Shown: positions 8,668 through 17,286, numbered from the stretch's first letter. The stretch is DNA of 64,000 bases from Lewinellaceae bacterium (GCA_016711435.1 JADJSY010000025.1:1-64000); one strand, 5' to 3'. Numbers and translations are program-made. Notes: generated by a model from the sequence alone, not told the origin.

Positions 8668-8817
8668 TAAAGGTTGATAAGGGTTTATAAAGGTTGATAT
8701 ACAGCCGCTCGAGGAGCGTAAAATCGCTTCATTTTCGAGCGGCTGTATATCAACCTTTATAAACCCTTATCAACTTTCATCAACCCTTATCAACCTCATA
8801 AACCTTCATCAACCCTT
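8660..8817. repeat. Mirrored-word hairpin between nadD and the DUF4293 gene
   Basis: The left arm has three GGTTGATA words plus GGGTTTATAA. The centre is ATACAGCCGCTCGA ... TCGAGCGGCTGTAT, a perfect 14-bp stem. The right arm has repeated TATCAACC, CATCAACC and TATAAACC words. It lies between convergent genes and overlaps the nadD stop codon. The potential structure would be very stable. Confidence 0.9.
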
Positions 8818-8819
8818 TC

Positions 8820-9269
8820 TCACCGCAGCCGATCCACCGAGCGCACCAGCGCCTCGTCTTTTTTGATCGATTTTCCGGCTAACCATTGCAGCAGCAGCGA
8901 CAAGGTGGGCAGTGCAAGTCCCGCCTGGTATTGTACGGAACCGCCGGGCGGCATACTACTCAGAATTTGATAGGTGCTGAAACTCAGCAACACTGCCAGC
9001 AATACGGAACACAATAGAGCGCCGCCGGTCATACGGCCCTGCAAGGCGCGGTTTTTAAAAATAAAAATGGCGACGAAGGAAATAAGGCCGCTCAACACGC
9101 TCAGGCCCAGCAGTCCCGGATTGTCGAAAGGGTTAAAAACCTGATCGTTCAGCGCCGGCAAGGCAGATGCCGGATTGTCGGATGTGGTGCGCAGGTAAGG
9201 CAGTCCAAACTGTCCGAATCCGGCCAGTGAAGCGAGCAGGAGGTAAACGGATTGAATACGTTGAATCAT
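8820..9269 (-). CDS. DUF4293 family membrane protein
   Basis: A 149-residue protein with four predicted membrane segments. The start MIQRIQSVYLLLASLAGFGQ and the tail KSIKKDEALVRSVDRLR are the signature ends of DUF4293, a family confined to Bacteroidota and of unknown function. The tail is probably cytoplasmic. It is flanked by two mirrored-word hairpins and has no operon partner. Confidence 0.88.
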   Translation of the reverse strand: MIQRIQSVYLLLASLAGFGQFGLPYLRTTSDNPASALPALNDQVFNPFDNPGLLGLSVLSGLISFVAIFIFKNRALQGRMTGGALLCSVLLAVLLSFSTYQILSSMPPGGSVQYQAGLALPTLSLLLQWLAGKSIKKDEALVRSVDRLR

Positions 9270-9318
9270 GTCGAAATTGTCTTTGAAATAAATCGGCGCA
9301 AAAGTAGGATTTTTTACG

Positions 9319-9440
9319 TGAGTGGTGTGTTAGTGTGGGTGTTTAGTCGGGGCTTCGCGTTGGCATTTGAGAAAATTGACCAAACACTACTCCAAACGGA
9401 AGCACCCGAAACACTAAACACCACACACTAACCACTTCAC
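9319..9440. repeat. Mirrored-word hairpin (GTGTGTTAG / CTAACACAC words)
   Basis: The left arm GTGAGTGGTGTGTTAGTGTG plus GGTGTTTAG is mirrored by a right arm containing CACTAAACACC and ACACACTAACC. The middle (CGGGGCTTCGCGTTGG against CCAAACGGAAGCACCCG) also pairs imperfectly. It sits between two minus-strand genes, after the VanW-to-DUF4293 boundary. Confidence 0.8.
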
Positions 9441-9497
9441 GATTACAGGCCTGAAATACGGAATCCAAGCCATAAGAGCCGCCAAGCGGGATGCCTC

Positions 9498-10328
9498 TCA
9501 CCCTCCTCTCACCTCTAAAAAAGGCTGGTACATCATCAACGCATGGTTTTCGGCAACCGGCTCTTCGCGCAGCAGCTGACCCGATATTTGATCGAACACG
9601 CGCCGCCTGATCCGGTTGTGGCGCGAATAGCCGCCCCAGGGTTCGTGTTGTATAAAGTGTTCGTTTTCAAACACTTCGTATCTGTTTGTTGCCGGGACAT
9701 TGCTCCGTATAGAACCATGTAAATCCGTTTCGGTCAGCCAGACACAGATTTGGAAATCGTTGGGTGTGTCGTTGCGCATTTGCAGAGCGATATAATTATA
9801 AGCCAGGGTAGCGCCCGATCCGAAAGGCAGGGTACGGCCTTCGTCGGGGAAAACATCGTAACTGTGCCGCCAGCGTTCGGTCACTGTGAGCGGCGTGTGC
9901 AGCGCCATCCAGTAAAGCAGGTTGCCCAATTGGCAGAGTCCGCCGCCGACACCTTTTTGCAGGCGGCCGTTTTCGAGCACAAGTCCTTCGAGGTACCCTT
10001 TCCGGGCAGTCGGGTTCCCGACTAAGTACCAAAAAGAAAAGGTCTCGCCGGGCCGGAGAAGCACGCCGTTAATCCGGGTTGCTGCCAATTGCAGGTTGGT
10101 CACTTTATTGACCTGGAGGTACATATCGAGCGCTTTCAAACGCCTGAAGAGCGGCGTCCGGTGCTGAAAGACGTTTATTTCAAGTGGGTTTTGTTGTTGG
10201 AGGGCCCATTTTGTATTACCTGAAAACCATTCCCAGCAGCGTTTCCAGGTATAATAATAACGTCCGAGGCGGCGGCGGAAACGCGACCTTTGATGGGGCC
10301 GTGTGATAGTTTTGAAATTCTGGTGCAT
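9498..10328 (-). CDS. VanW family protein
   Basis: A 276-residue protein with the VanW core: PGETFSFWYLVGNPTARKGY followed by GVGGGLCQLGNLLYWMALHT, residues conserved across the family (G-GGG-CQ-S/GN). VanW proteins occur beside some glycopeptide-resistance operons and widely elsewhere; the biochemical role is unproven. The first 40 residues are very basic. No signal peptide is evident. No resistance gene is nearby, so a role in vancomycin resistance is not implied. Confidence 0.88.
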   Translation of the reverse strand: MHQNFKTITRPHQRSRFRRRLGRYYYTWKRCWEWFSGNTKWALQQQNPLEINVFQHRTPLFRRLKALDMYLQVNKVTNLQLAATRINGVLLRPGETFSFWYLVGNPTARKGYLEGLVLENGRLQKGVGGGLCQLGNLLYWMALHTPLTVTERWRHSYDVFPDEGRTLPFGSGATLAYNYIALQMRNDTPNDFQICVWLTETDLHGSIRSNVPATNRYEVFENEHFIQHEPWGGYSRHNRIRRRVFDQISGQLLREEPVAENHALMMYQPFLEVRGG

Positions 10329-10407
10329 CGTTATAAATAGATTAAGCGTGGTTTGATTAGGCGTTAAATTTGACCATTAACGGCATTATGCCCAGGGTGT
10401 TATAACT

Positions 10408-10569
10408 GGGGTTAAAACCCCTAATTGGCATTCATTGAATAACCACCGGCTGAAGCCGATGGTTATTGATATAAGCCGCTCGATTTTGATTGACCCAAAA
10501 CGCTATTTCAATAACTCCCGGCTTCAGCCGGGAGTAAGTACAGATACCTTAATACGGGGTTTTAACCCC
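10408..10569. repeat. Four-palindrome REPIN-like element, copy 1
   Basis: In order it holds GGGGTTAAAACCCC (10408-10421), CCGGCTGAAGCCGA (10446-10459), CCCGGCTTCAGCCGGG (10517-10532) and GGGGTTTTAACCCC (10556-10569). A second copy with the same order and similar spacing is at 17320-17493. It resembles the paired-palindrome structure of REP/REPIN elements. Outside it, 10329-10407 and 10570-10747 show nothing I can name. Confidence 0.85.
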
Positions 10570-10747
10570 TCTTTTGTCATAGAAATATAAAAAAGTCATC
10601 TTCAAGCCGTTTATTTGCAAATAAAGGCCAAATGTACCGGCTCCACTACCGTTCCTTGTTAAAGTCTGGCACGAACTTTTCTATACAGTACTATCAGGGC
10701 TAAAAATGCCGGAAAACAAGTGAAATAATCAAGGAAAGTAGTTTAGA

Positions 10748-10803
10748 TTCTTTGCAAATGCCTGATTATCAACACTGATAACCAATAACTAATAACGGAT
10801 AAC
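10748..10803 (+). repeat. Dispersed AT-rich start-proximal element, copy 2
   Basis: It reads TTCTTTGCAAATGCCTGATT, ATCAACACTGATAACCAATA, ACTAATAACGGATAACT, ending six bases before the TTG start at 10810. It is closely similar to copies 1 and 4 (62053-62117). Confidence 0.8.
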
Positions 10804-10809
10804 TATTCA

Positions 10810-11877
10810 TTGGTGAATACGTATCAATTAATCCTCTATAAAAAAATCGGGCAGCGATGGCACTACGTACGCCTGTCCAATGCACCGGATAATCAGGTCA
10901 TTACGGAAACGGGCTGCTGCGGACTGCCCCCCGACAGTACTGTACTCCGGCGTCCCGACACTGCTTTAACCGATTCGGTTGCCATACTTCGGCAGGAGGC
11001 TGAAAAATGGGCGGCAGAGGGCTACCACAAACCGCATCAAAACAATTTGCAGGTAATGACCCTGCATTTCCAGATGCCGCGTTGGCGGGGCTATCCTGCC
11101 GGGGCGCCCTGGTACGACGACTGGGTGACCGGCTACCTCGACCCCATTGAAGCGATGCTTGCGGCCACCAAAAACGGTATTGCGCGGGGCAACGAACGTT
11201 TTTCAGGCAATTACCTGCACCATTACGCTATTTTTAATTCAGACCTGGCGCTCGAAGCCGTGGAAAAAATAGCGGCTGCCGCGCCCGTAAAATTCCTTTT
11301 GGACATCCATATCGGTCGCCGCGAAAAACAGGTTCAGATACCTATTGACCCCAATGTGCCGGAATACCTGCGCTCGCTGTTCCGCATTGTGGAAAAATCG
11401 GCGCGCACCATTGCGAGTGAATTACCGGTATTGTTTCCGGGCGATCCCATGCAGCCCGAACTGGCGCCGGGCAATACCCAACGCCGCGTTTTAGGCGCGG
11501 AAGCCCTTCGTTTACGGCAATTATTGAAAGAAAAATGGAACTTCGATTCCAGTTTCTGGGATCCGCTTACGCAGGCTTCCCCTTCCGAAGTCGTATTTTT
11601 AAACGGTATGGCGGAAGATAAAAAACAGGAAGTGGTCGCATTGGTCAGCCGCCGCATGAGCCGGCCGCTCTACTTAGTCGATTGCGAAACAGGGCTTTTT
11701 GAAATTGGACCGGAACAAATTTTTTCCAGCGCCCATGAAGGAATGGTGTTCGATGCCACGCTGGAATGGGTTATTTATTTCTCCCACCACTACACCCTTA
11801 CTTTTGGCGGCGACTGGCTGGTGGCAGCAGTGAAGGATATGTACCGCGAGCAACCCGAATTGCTGAACAACTGGTAA
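10810..11877 (+). CDS. Hypothetical protein with WGR-like start (355 aa)
   Basis: The protein begins at TTG 10810 (or GTG 10813) and opens VNTYQLILYKKIGQRWHYVR, a beta-rich segment vaguely like a WGR domain. The body has no signal peptide or membrane helix. A middle segment (VKFLLDIHIGRREKQVQIPI) and a C-terminal half rich in aromatics (YFSHHYTLTFGGDWLVAAVK) look globular. I do not recognise a family. Its leader is the dispersed AT-rich element, and an inverted-repeat element follows it, so it appears to be a single-gene unit. Confidence 0.6.
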   Translation: MVNTYQLILYKKIGQRWHYVRLSNAPDNQVITETGCCGLPPDSTVLRRPDTALTDSVAILRQEAEKWAAEGYHKPHQNNLQVMTLHFQMPRWRGYPAGAPWYDDWVTGYLDPIEAMLAATKNGIARGNERFSGNYLHHYAIFNSDLALEAVEKIAAAAPVKFLLDIHIGRREKQVQIPIDPNVPEYLRSLFRIVEKSARTIASELPVLFPGDPMQPELAPGNTQRRVLGAEALRLRQLLKEKWNFDSSFWDPLTQASPSEVVFLNGMAEDKKQEVVALVSRRMSRPLYLVDCETGLFEIGPEQIFSSAHEGMVFDATLEWVIYFSHHYTLTFGGDWLVAAVKDMYREQPELLNNW

Positions 11878-11879
11878 GT

Positions 11880-12006
11880 AGCGCCGAACCCTGTTCGGCG
11901 TACCGGCTGCTTTAGCTGCCGGACACCAAAACTGGAAAGATTCGGTCGTTTTCTATACAATAATGGCCTGCAGTTCCGGCGGTACTCCCAACAGGGTCGG
12001 GGTACC
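11880..12006. repeat. Imperfect nested inverted repeat after the hypothetical gene
   Basis: The left arm (CGAACCCTGTTCGGCGTACC) pairs with the right arm (GGTACTCCCAACAGGGTCGG), and smaller hairpins GCCGAA/TTCGGC and CCGGC/GCCGG lie in the left half. It follows the stop at 11877 closely. It may be another REP-like element or a terminator. The rest of the gap to 12202 shows nothing recognisable. Confidence 0.55.
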
Positions 12007-12201
12007 ACAGTAAAAAAACCATTCTCAGTTTATCCTTTCCTCATTCGTTAGATATACGCAGGAGAATGCGATATTTGCAGCCGTTTTTGACACTGATTCG
12101 TGTGGTTTTGTGCATAGACATGTTTGAATTCGCCCTGTTTCAATCAATATTATGCATACAATGCGCGAACCGGTCGGTTTGAATAATAAAAAATAATTCG
12201 A

Positions 12202-14160
12202 ATGGCTGCCAAACACAAACAGCAGGTAAAACAGGTTCCGAATAAAATGCCTGCCTCCAAACCGAAGCCGAAAGCGGCGTCGGCTCCGATACTTACCCAA
12301 ACCTTTTCGCCGGGATTCTGGCGCAATAACTGGATACCCGCCCTGTTGCTCCTGGCAATGGCTTTCGGTCTGTATGGCGCATCTATCCCATACGGTTACA
12401 TGCTGGACGACCAAATGGTGATCTGGGGGAATGCGTACGTCCAGAGAGGTTTTGCCGGACTGAACGATATTTTTGCGTACGACAGTTTTATGGGGTATTT
12501 CCAAAAGCAGCAGTTCCTGCTCGAAGGCGGGCGCTACCGTCCCCTGAGTCTGGCCACTTTTGCGGTCGAAGTCGGTATTTTTGGAAAGGGAAGCCCGAAC
12601 CTGATCTATGTCAGCCACATCGTTAATATCCTGTTATATGGTGCAACCGGTGTGCTGTTGTACCGTATTTTATTGGGCTTGTTTCCCTTGAAAGAAGGTG
12701 GCCGCTGGTATTTTGGCGTGCCGTTCATCGCCTCGGCTTTTTTTGTGCTGCATCCGCTGCACAGCGAATGTGTGGCCAATATCAAGGGCCGCGACGAGAT
12801 TCTGGCCCTCCTGGGCGCGCTTGCAGCCTTGTATGCCACATTAAAATATTTTGATACCAACCGTATCCTCTGGTTGATTTTGTCGGGCGTTTTCCTCTTG
12901 CTGGGCGTGCTGTCCAAAGAAAATGCGCTGACCTTTCTTGCCGTTATTCCGCTCACGGTTTATTTCTTCACCAATGTTTCCGGTGGCCGCAACTTTGGGG
13001 CGAGCATACCTTTGCTGCTGGCAGGATTGATATTTATCCTGGTGCGGTATAATGCGCTGGGCTATATGCTCAACCACGGCAACGACACGACCGACCTGAT
13101 GAACAATCCTTTCCTGGGCATGACCGGAGGGGAACGGCTGGCTACTATTTTCCTGACGCTGGGCTGGTATGTAAAACTGCTGTTTGTGCCGCACCCGCTT
13201 ACACACGATTATTACCCTTACCATGTGCCCAAAGTGGGTTGGTCTGACTGGCGCGCTTTGTTGTCGCTGGCGCTTTACCTCGGCATGGGTATCTGGGCAT
13301 TGATGAACCTGAAAAAACGCCGGATACCTGCTTATACGATTCTGTTCTATTTGTGTACGCTGAGTATTGTGTCCAATTTGTTTGTTTCGGTAGGCACGTT
13401 TATGAACGAACGTTTTCTGTACATGCCTTCTGTCGCCTTCTGCATCCTGGCAGGCTGGTTCTTTGCCCGCAAACTGCCCGCGCTGATCAAGGAAAGTGAA
13501 GACAAACCGAGTGTGCTGGGCGCTATGGTGTTATTGGCCATCGCTGGGCTGTTCGCTTTTCGCACTGTTACCCGCGTGCCCGACTGGAAAGATGCCATGT
13601 CGCTGAATAAGTCTGCGGTCAGGGTATCCGAAAACAGCGCCCGCTCGCACTGCTTTTATGTCACGGCCCTGTACAAAGAACAGTACATAAGCGCAACCGA
13701 CCGTGCTGTCAAAGCGGCTTTGGTGGATACGATGGAGTACCATATCAAACGCTCCCTGGAAATCAACCCGAATTATGGGGCAGCGCTGATAATGAAAGCC
13801 GCCGTGGCAGCGGCCCGTTTCGATGTCGACAATCAATTGGACAAGTTTTTCCATCAGATAGAATATGTCATGGAAAAAATACCTTACAACACCAATTTCA
13901 GGGACTTTTTGGATAAATACATGGATTACCTGAATGGCGCAAATGCCGATAAATACATGGCTTTTTGCCACCGCGTGGGGTACGATTTTTTCTTTAAAAA
14001 GAAAAACGATCTGAAAACGGCGGAAAAATTCCTGATTTACGGCCTCAATCGCCAATATGAAGACATCCGTATCCTCGACGACCTGACGGAAGTGTACACT
14101 GCCATGGGCAATCCGGCGAAAGCCGCCGAGATGAAAGCCCGCGCCGATGCGCAACGTTAG
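12202..14160 (+). CDS. TMTC/PMT-like membrane glycosyltransferase family protein
   Basis: A 652-residue protein. A Lys/Pro/Ala-rich cytoplasmic lead (1-35) is followed by about ten membrane segments to residue 450. The first loop has an acidic pair (GYMLDDQMVI) as in GT-C transferases, and RYRPLSLATF plus VLHPLHSECVANIKGRDEIL closely resemble bacterial and TMTC-type proteins that carry TPR tails. The C-terminal 200 residues are soluble and helical, consistent with degenerate TPRs (KAAEMKARADAQR at the end). A role in protein or lipid O-glycosylation is likely but the substrate is unknown. No neighbouring glycan genes were seen. Confidence 0.75.
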   Translation: MAAKHKQQVKQVPNKMPASKPKPKAASAPILTQTFSPGFWRNNWIPALLLLAMAFGLYGASIPYGYMLDDQMVIWGNAYVQRGFAGLNDIFAYDSFMGYFQKQQFLLEGGRYRPLSLATFAVEVGIFGKGSPNLIYVSHIVNILLYGATGVLLYRILLGLFPLKEGGRWYFGVPFIASAFFVLHPLHSECVANIKGRDEILALLGALAALYATLKYFDTNRILWLILSGVFLLLGVLSKENALTFLAVIPLTVYFFTNVSGGRNFGASIPLLLAGLIFILVRYNALGYMLNHGNDTTDLMNNPFLGMTGGERLATIFLTLGWYVKLLFVPHPLTHDYYPYHVPKVGWSDWRALLSLALYLGMGIWALMNLKKRRIPAYTILFYLCTLSIVSNLFVSVGTFMNERFLYMPSVAFCILAGWFFARKLPALIKESEDKPSVLGAMVLLAIAGLFAFRTVTRVPDWKDAMSLNKSAVRVSENSARSHCFYVTALYKEQYISATDRAVKAALVDTMEYHIKRSLEINPNYGAALIMKAAVAAARFDVDNQLDKFFHQIEYVMEKIPYNTNFRDFLDKYMDYLNGANADKYMAFCHRVGYDFFFKKKNDLKTAEKFLIYGLNRQYEDIRILDDLTEVYTAMGNPAKAAEMKARADAQR

Positions 14161-14349
14161 TAAAAAAAGTAAAACATACCCGATGTAACTTGGTTTTGAA
14201 TGAAAGATCCGTTCAATAGCCCGAAAGTGAATATCCCTCGAACCATCAAACATTTACCCGCCGAAGCCTTTTTAACCGCCATAGCCCATAGGCGTAGGGA
14301 GGTAAGGCGAAGGAAGGTCAAACCATTCAAACCTGTATATACCTGTTCC

Positions 14350-15309
14350 ATGAAAGTCACCGAACACTTCAAAAAAGCCAAAGGAAAAACACTCGTTTCA
14401 TTTGAAGTACTGCCCCCGCTCAAAGGGGGCGGCATGCAGGCCATTTTCGGCACGCTGGATGCGCTGATGGAATTCAAACCGCCGTTTATCGACGTCACCT
14501 ACCACCGCGAGGAGTTTATTTATAAAAAACGGCCTTCGGGTTATTACGAAAAAACCGCTATTCGCAAACGCCCCGGCACAGTGGGTATTTGTGCAGCCAT
14601 CATGCACCGCTACGGAGTGGATGCGGTGCCGCACCTGATTTGTGGAGGCTTCACGGTGGAAGAGACAGAAAATGCGCTGATCGACCTTAATTTTCTGGGA
14701 ATCAATAATGTATTGGCGCTTCGCGGCGATGCCCGGCAATTTGAAGACAAATTTATTGCGGAAGATAACGGCCACAAATACGCACTCGATCTCGTGCATC
14801 AGATCGTGGGTATGAACGACGGCCGCTATCTCGATGTGAATATACAAAACGGCGAACGCACAGATTTTTGCATCGGTATCGCCGGCTACCCGGAGAAACA
14901 TTTCGAAGCGGCAAATGACAATGTCGATCTGCAATACACCAAACTAAAAGTAGACGCCGGCGCCGGGTACATTGTGACCCAAATGTTTTTTGACAATTCA
15001 AAATACTTTGAATACGCAGAAAAATGTAAAGCAAACGGGATTGACGTACCCATCGTGGCGGGCCTGAAACCGCTGACAAGGCGCTACCAGTTGAGTTCGA
15101 TTCCGCGCAAATTCTTTATCAATTTGCCGCAAGACCTGGTACGGGAGGTGCAGAAAGCCAAAGACGATGTTGCGGTTCAACAAATCGGTATCGAATGGTG
15201 CATTCAGCAGTCGAAAGAACTAAAAGCAGCCGGCGTACCGTGTCTGCATTATTACACGATGGGAGACACGGAAACTTCCAAAATGATCGCCAGCGCTCTG
15301 GCTTTTTAA
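14350..15309 (+). CDS. metF: Methylenetetrahydrofolate reductase
   Basis: Reduces 5,10-methylene-THF to 5-methyl-THF with FAD and NAD(P)H, feeding methionine synthesis. From the ATG at 14350 it reads MKVTEHFKKAKGKTLVSFEV LPP; SFEVLPP (17-23) carries the family Glu. Other landmarks are FIDVTYHREEF, NVLALRGDAR and GAGYIVTQMFFDN. The 319-residue length fits. An upstream in-frame ATG (14200) would add 50 residues that show no family similarity, so I reject it. No SAM riboswitch was recognised in the leader. A lipoprotein gene follows 11 bases downstream, probably cotranscribed. Confidence 0.95.
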   Translation: MKVTEHFKKAKGKTLVSFEVLPPLKGGGMQAIFGTLDALMEFKPPFIDVTYHREEFIYKKRPSGYYEKTAIRKRPGTVGICAAIMHRYGVDAVPHLICGGFTVEETENALIDLNFLGINNVLALRGDARQFEDKFIAEDNGHKYALDLVHQIVGMNDGRYLDVNIQNGERTDFCIGIAGYPEKHFEAANDNVDLQYTKLKVDAGAGYIVTQMFFDNSKYFEYAEKCKANGIDVPIVAGLKPLTRRYQLSSIPRKFFINLPQDLVREVQKAKDDVAVQQIGIEWCIQQSKELKAAGVPCLHYYTMGDTETSKMIASALAF

Positions 15310-15320
15310 ATTTCAGGTTC

Positions 15321-16061
15321 ATGTTCCGTTTTTGGGTTATCATTTGTATCGCATCTGCGTGCTTTGCAGCTTGTACGGGCGGTGGAAAGCGCGATATAAA
15401 GGCGTACTATTTCCCAACAGACGATCTGCGTAAAGGCCTCGTGTACGAGTACGAAGTAACTCAAAACGGCATAAGTACCCCGGAATATTGGTATTACCGC
15501 TCTTTCCAGCGCGATAGCGGGGCTTTTTTGACCAGCACCTATTACGACCAGTTTTTTCAAATCGGCCAGATCAGCCGCGAAAAAATCGTGGAAAGCGGCG
15601 CCCTGGCCCAGGAATATTTTTTGTACGAAACCGATTCCGTTACCGGCGGACAAAATCAGACCCGGACTATGATAACGGCGCCTGATATTTTCCCATTCCG
15701 GGTAAAAGATTCTACCGGCGTTTTTCTGTTCAGCGTCAACTTTCATCCAAGCGATGATTCACTGGCTACCGTTTATGTAATCCGCAACCGGCGTTTTCTG
15801 GGCGATGCGCCCGAGTATGAAGTATTAGGCAAAAAACTGCCCTGTGTGCGCTTCCGTTTGCACGAAGCTATTGGCAACAAAAAAGAAGGCGCCGCAGAAG
15901 TGGAGGGCGTCGGAGAAGAGCGGTATGCAAAAGGCATCGGATTGGTATGGTACCGCAAAACCTACGGCAGCGGCGCTTTGCAAATAGAGGGACGCCTGCT
16001 TAATATTTTTCCAATGGCGGAACTGGAAGTGAAAGCAGCCGAGTATTTTGGTGAAGAATAG
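15321..16061 (+). CDS. Hypothetical lipoprotein (246 aa)
   Basis: The ATG at 15321 opens MFRFWVIICIASACFAACTG, a lipoprotein signal peptide with lipobox CFAAC (Cys18). The mature part is beta-rich with many Tyr and Phe residues and no recognised domain. A longer in-frame start upstream would bury the signal peptide and overlap metF. It follows metF by 11 bases, but a link to methionine metabolism is not implied. It ends one base before the convergent hydrolase gene. Confidence 0.7.
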   Translation: MFRFWVIICIASACFAACTGGGKRDIKAYYFPTDDLRKGLVYEYEVTQNGISTPEYWYYRSFQRDSGAFLTSTYYDQFFQIGQISREKIVESGALAQEYFLYETDSVTGGQNQTRTMITAPDIFPFRVKDSTGVFLFSVNFHPSDDSLATVYVIRNRRFLGDAPEYEVLGKKLPCVRFRLHEAIGNKKEGAAEVEGVGEERYAKGIGLVWYRKTYGSGALQIEGRLLNIFPMAELEVKAAEYFGEE

Positions 16062-17030
16062 TCATTGTCTTCTCAAAAAACCCATCAGCGCAGCCTCATA
16101 CGCCGCGCCTCCGGCCTTCCAAATCCCGTTGTGTCCGGCTTTCGGAATGAGGTACCATTGCTTGTCCGGCGAAGCGAGTTGCATATAGTTTTGTTGGCCC
16201 AACTGCCAGGGGATTCGTTCGTCGCTGTCGCCATGCGAAACAAAAACAGGCTGGGTGATGTGCCGCGCCGATTCGGCAGGCGCCACCGAATATGGATCGA
16301 AGTGAGCAATAATGCCGGATTTATCCAGCGTGTGCCGGGCCAGCCAGGGACTTCGGATGCCGAAATAATTTTCGCCGTATTGCTCCACCACCGATTCAAG
16401 ACTGTTAAAAGTGCTTTCGATAATGCCGAATTGCAGGCGGTGGTCGAATGCCAGGGCCTGCAAAGCAATAGCGCCGCCCAGCGAGTGGCCCATGATGCCT
16501 ATTTTCTGGGTTGAATCACGTGCCAGCAGCATATCGACAACTTCACGCAGGTCATGTTTTTCATAATATCCGAAGGTGCAATATTCGCCGCCGCTCTGAC
16601 CATGCGCCCGCAAATCAAGCAGCACAACATTGATGCCTTCGCCAACGAGTTTTTCGGCTACCGGTAAAAAGAACTCCTTACAACTGCTGATGCCGTGCAG
16701 TATAATAAGTGTTTTAGTCCCGCTTTTGCGCATCCCCGTAGACTGAAGTGTGCTGTAGGCCACTGGTACGGCTGCGTGAGGCGCCGGAATATAGAAACCC
16801 TGCAACAGAATGCTGTCGGGCGTCCGTACTTCAAAGGCTTCCGCCTGTAATCCGTAATTGGCAGGATCGGCGCCGCGCGGAATACGCCAGGAAGCCTGCT
16901 CCGGGTTCTGGCGATATGGTTTGATCGGCCAGTATGGCAAGACCTGCTCGACTGCCCACCACGTGAGGAGCAGTAAAAATGGCATTATCCATAGCGAGAC
17001 CCGAAACAAACGACGCATTATTTTTTTCAT
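16062..17030 (-). CDS. Membrane-anchored alpha/beta hydrolase
   Basis: From the ATG at 17030 (MKKIMRRLFRVSLWIMPFLL) it encodes 322 residues: one N-terminal membrane anchor, then an alpha/beta-hydrolase fold. LIILHGISSCKEFF is the oxyanion region, GIMGHSLGGA holds the nucleophile Ser, a catalytic Asp follows in SHGDSDERIPW, and the His in PKAGHNGIW. An upstream in-frame ATG at 17129 would add 33 residues running into an inverted repeat and is less likely. The substrate is unknown; such proteins are often esterases or peptidase-like hydrolases facing the periplasm. Confidence 0.85.
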   Translation of the reverse strand: MKKIMRRLFRVSLWIMPFLLLLTWWAVEQVLPYWPIKPYRQNPEQASWRIPRGADPANYGLQAEAFEVRTPDSILLQGFYIPAPHAAVPVAYSTLQSTGMRKSGTKTLIILHGISSCKEFFLPVAEKLVGEGINVVLLDLRAHGQSGGEYCTFGYYEKHDLREVVDMLLARDSTQKIGIMGHSLGGAIALQALAFDHRLQFGIIESTFNSLESVVEQYGENYFGIRSPWLARHTLDKSGIIAHFDPYSVAPAESARHITQPVFVSHGDSDERIPWQLGQQNYMQLASPDKQWYLIPKAGHNGIWKAGGAAYEAALMGFLRRQ

Positions 17031-17119
17031 CGCACAAACAACGTTATTGTTGCAGGTGTTCATATCCGTTTTTAGATAAATTACGTAAATATGTAGATGT
17101 CCAGTAGTAGGTGCAGAAT

Positions 17120-17235
17120 TATACTTCACGCCACTATGTTTTGTGCATTCGATTTGGCGACGTTTACTAAACTTTAAAAGTTTAGTAAACGTATCCTCGG
17201 CTAACCATGCACAAAACCTAACGGCGCGAAGTATA
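17120..17235. repeat. Nested 116-bp inverted repeat
   Basis: Outer arms TATACTTCACGCC and GGCGCGAAGTATA enclose GTTTTGTGCAT / ATGCACAAAAC, and the centre is a perfect hairpin ACGTTTACTAAACTTT / AAAGTTTAGTAAACGT. It lies upstream of the hydrolase, next to a start-proximal element and the inserted element at 17287-17539. It has the form of a small non-autonomous mobile element. Confidence 0.8.
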
Positions 17236-17246
17236 GTTTAGACCAA

Positions 17247-17286
17247 ATTCTTTGCAAATGCTTGATTATCGAAACTGATAACTAAT
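17247..17286 (+). repeat. Dispersed AT-rich start-proximal element, copy 3 (left half)
   Basis: It reads TTCTTTGCAAATGCTTGATT, ATCGAAACTGATAACTAAT and is then interrupted. The continuation ACTAATAACTAAGTATCCGG resumes at 17540 after the inserted element, so the copy was split by an insertion. Confidence 0.75.

Noticed and set aside
9498..10328. Vancomycin resistance determinant (VanW name)
   Set aside because: VanW alone does not confer resistance and no vanHAX-type genes are nearby.
14200..14349. In-frame upstream extension of metF starting at ATG 14200
   Set aside because: The added 50 residues (basic, low similarity) are not part of MetF, and the ATG at 14350 gives the normal family length and start.
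14161..14349. SAM-type riboswitch before metF
   Set aside because: The region lacks the conserved core sequences and pairing of known SAM riboswitch classes as far as I can see by eye.
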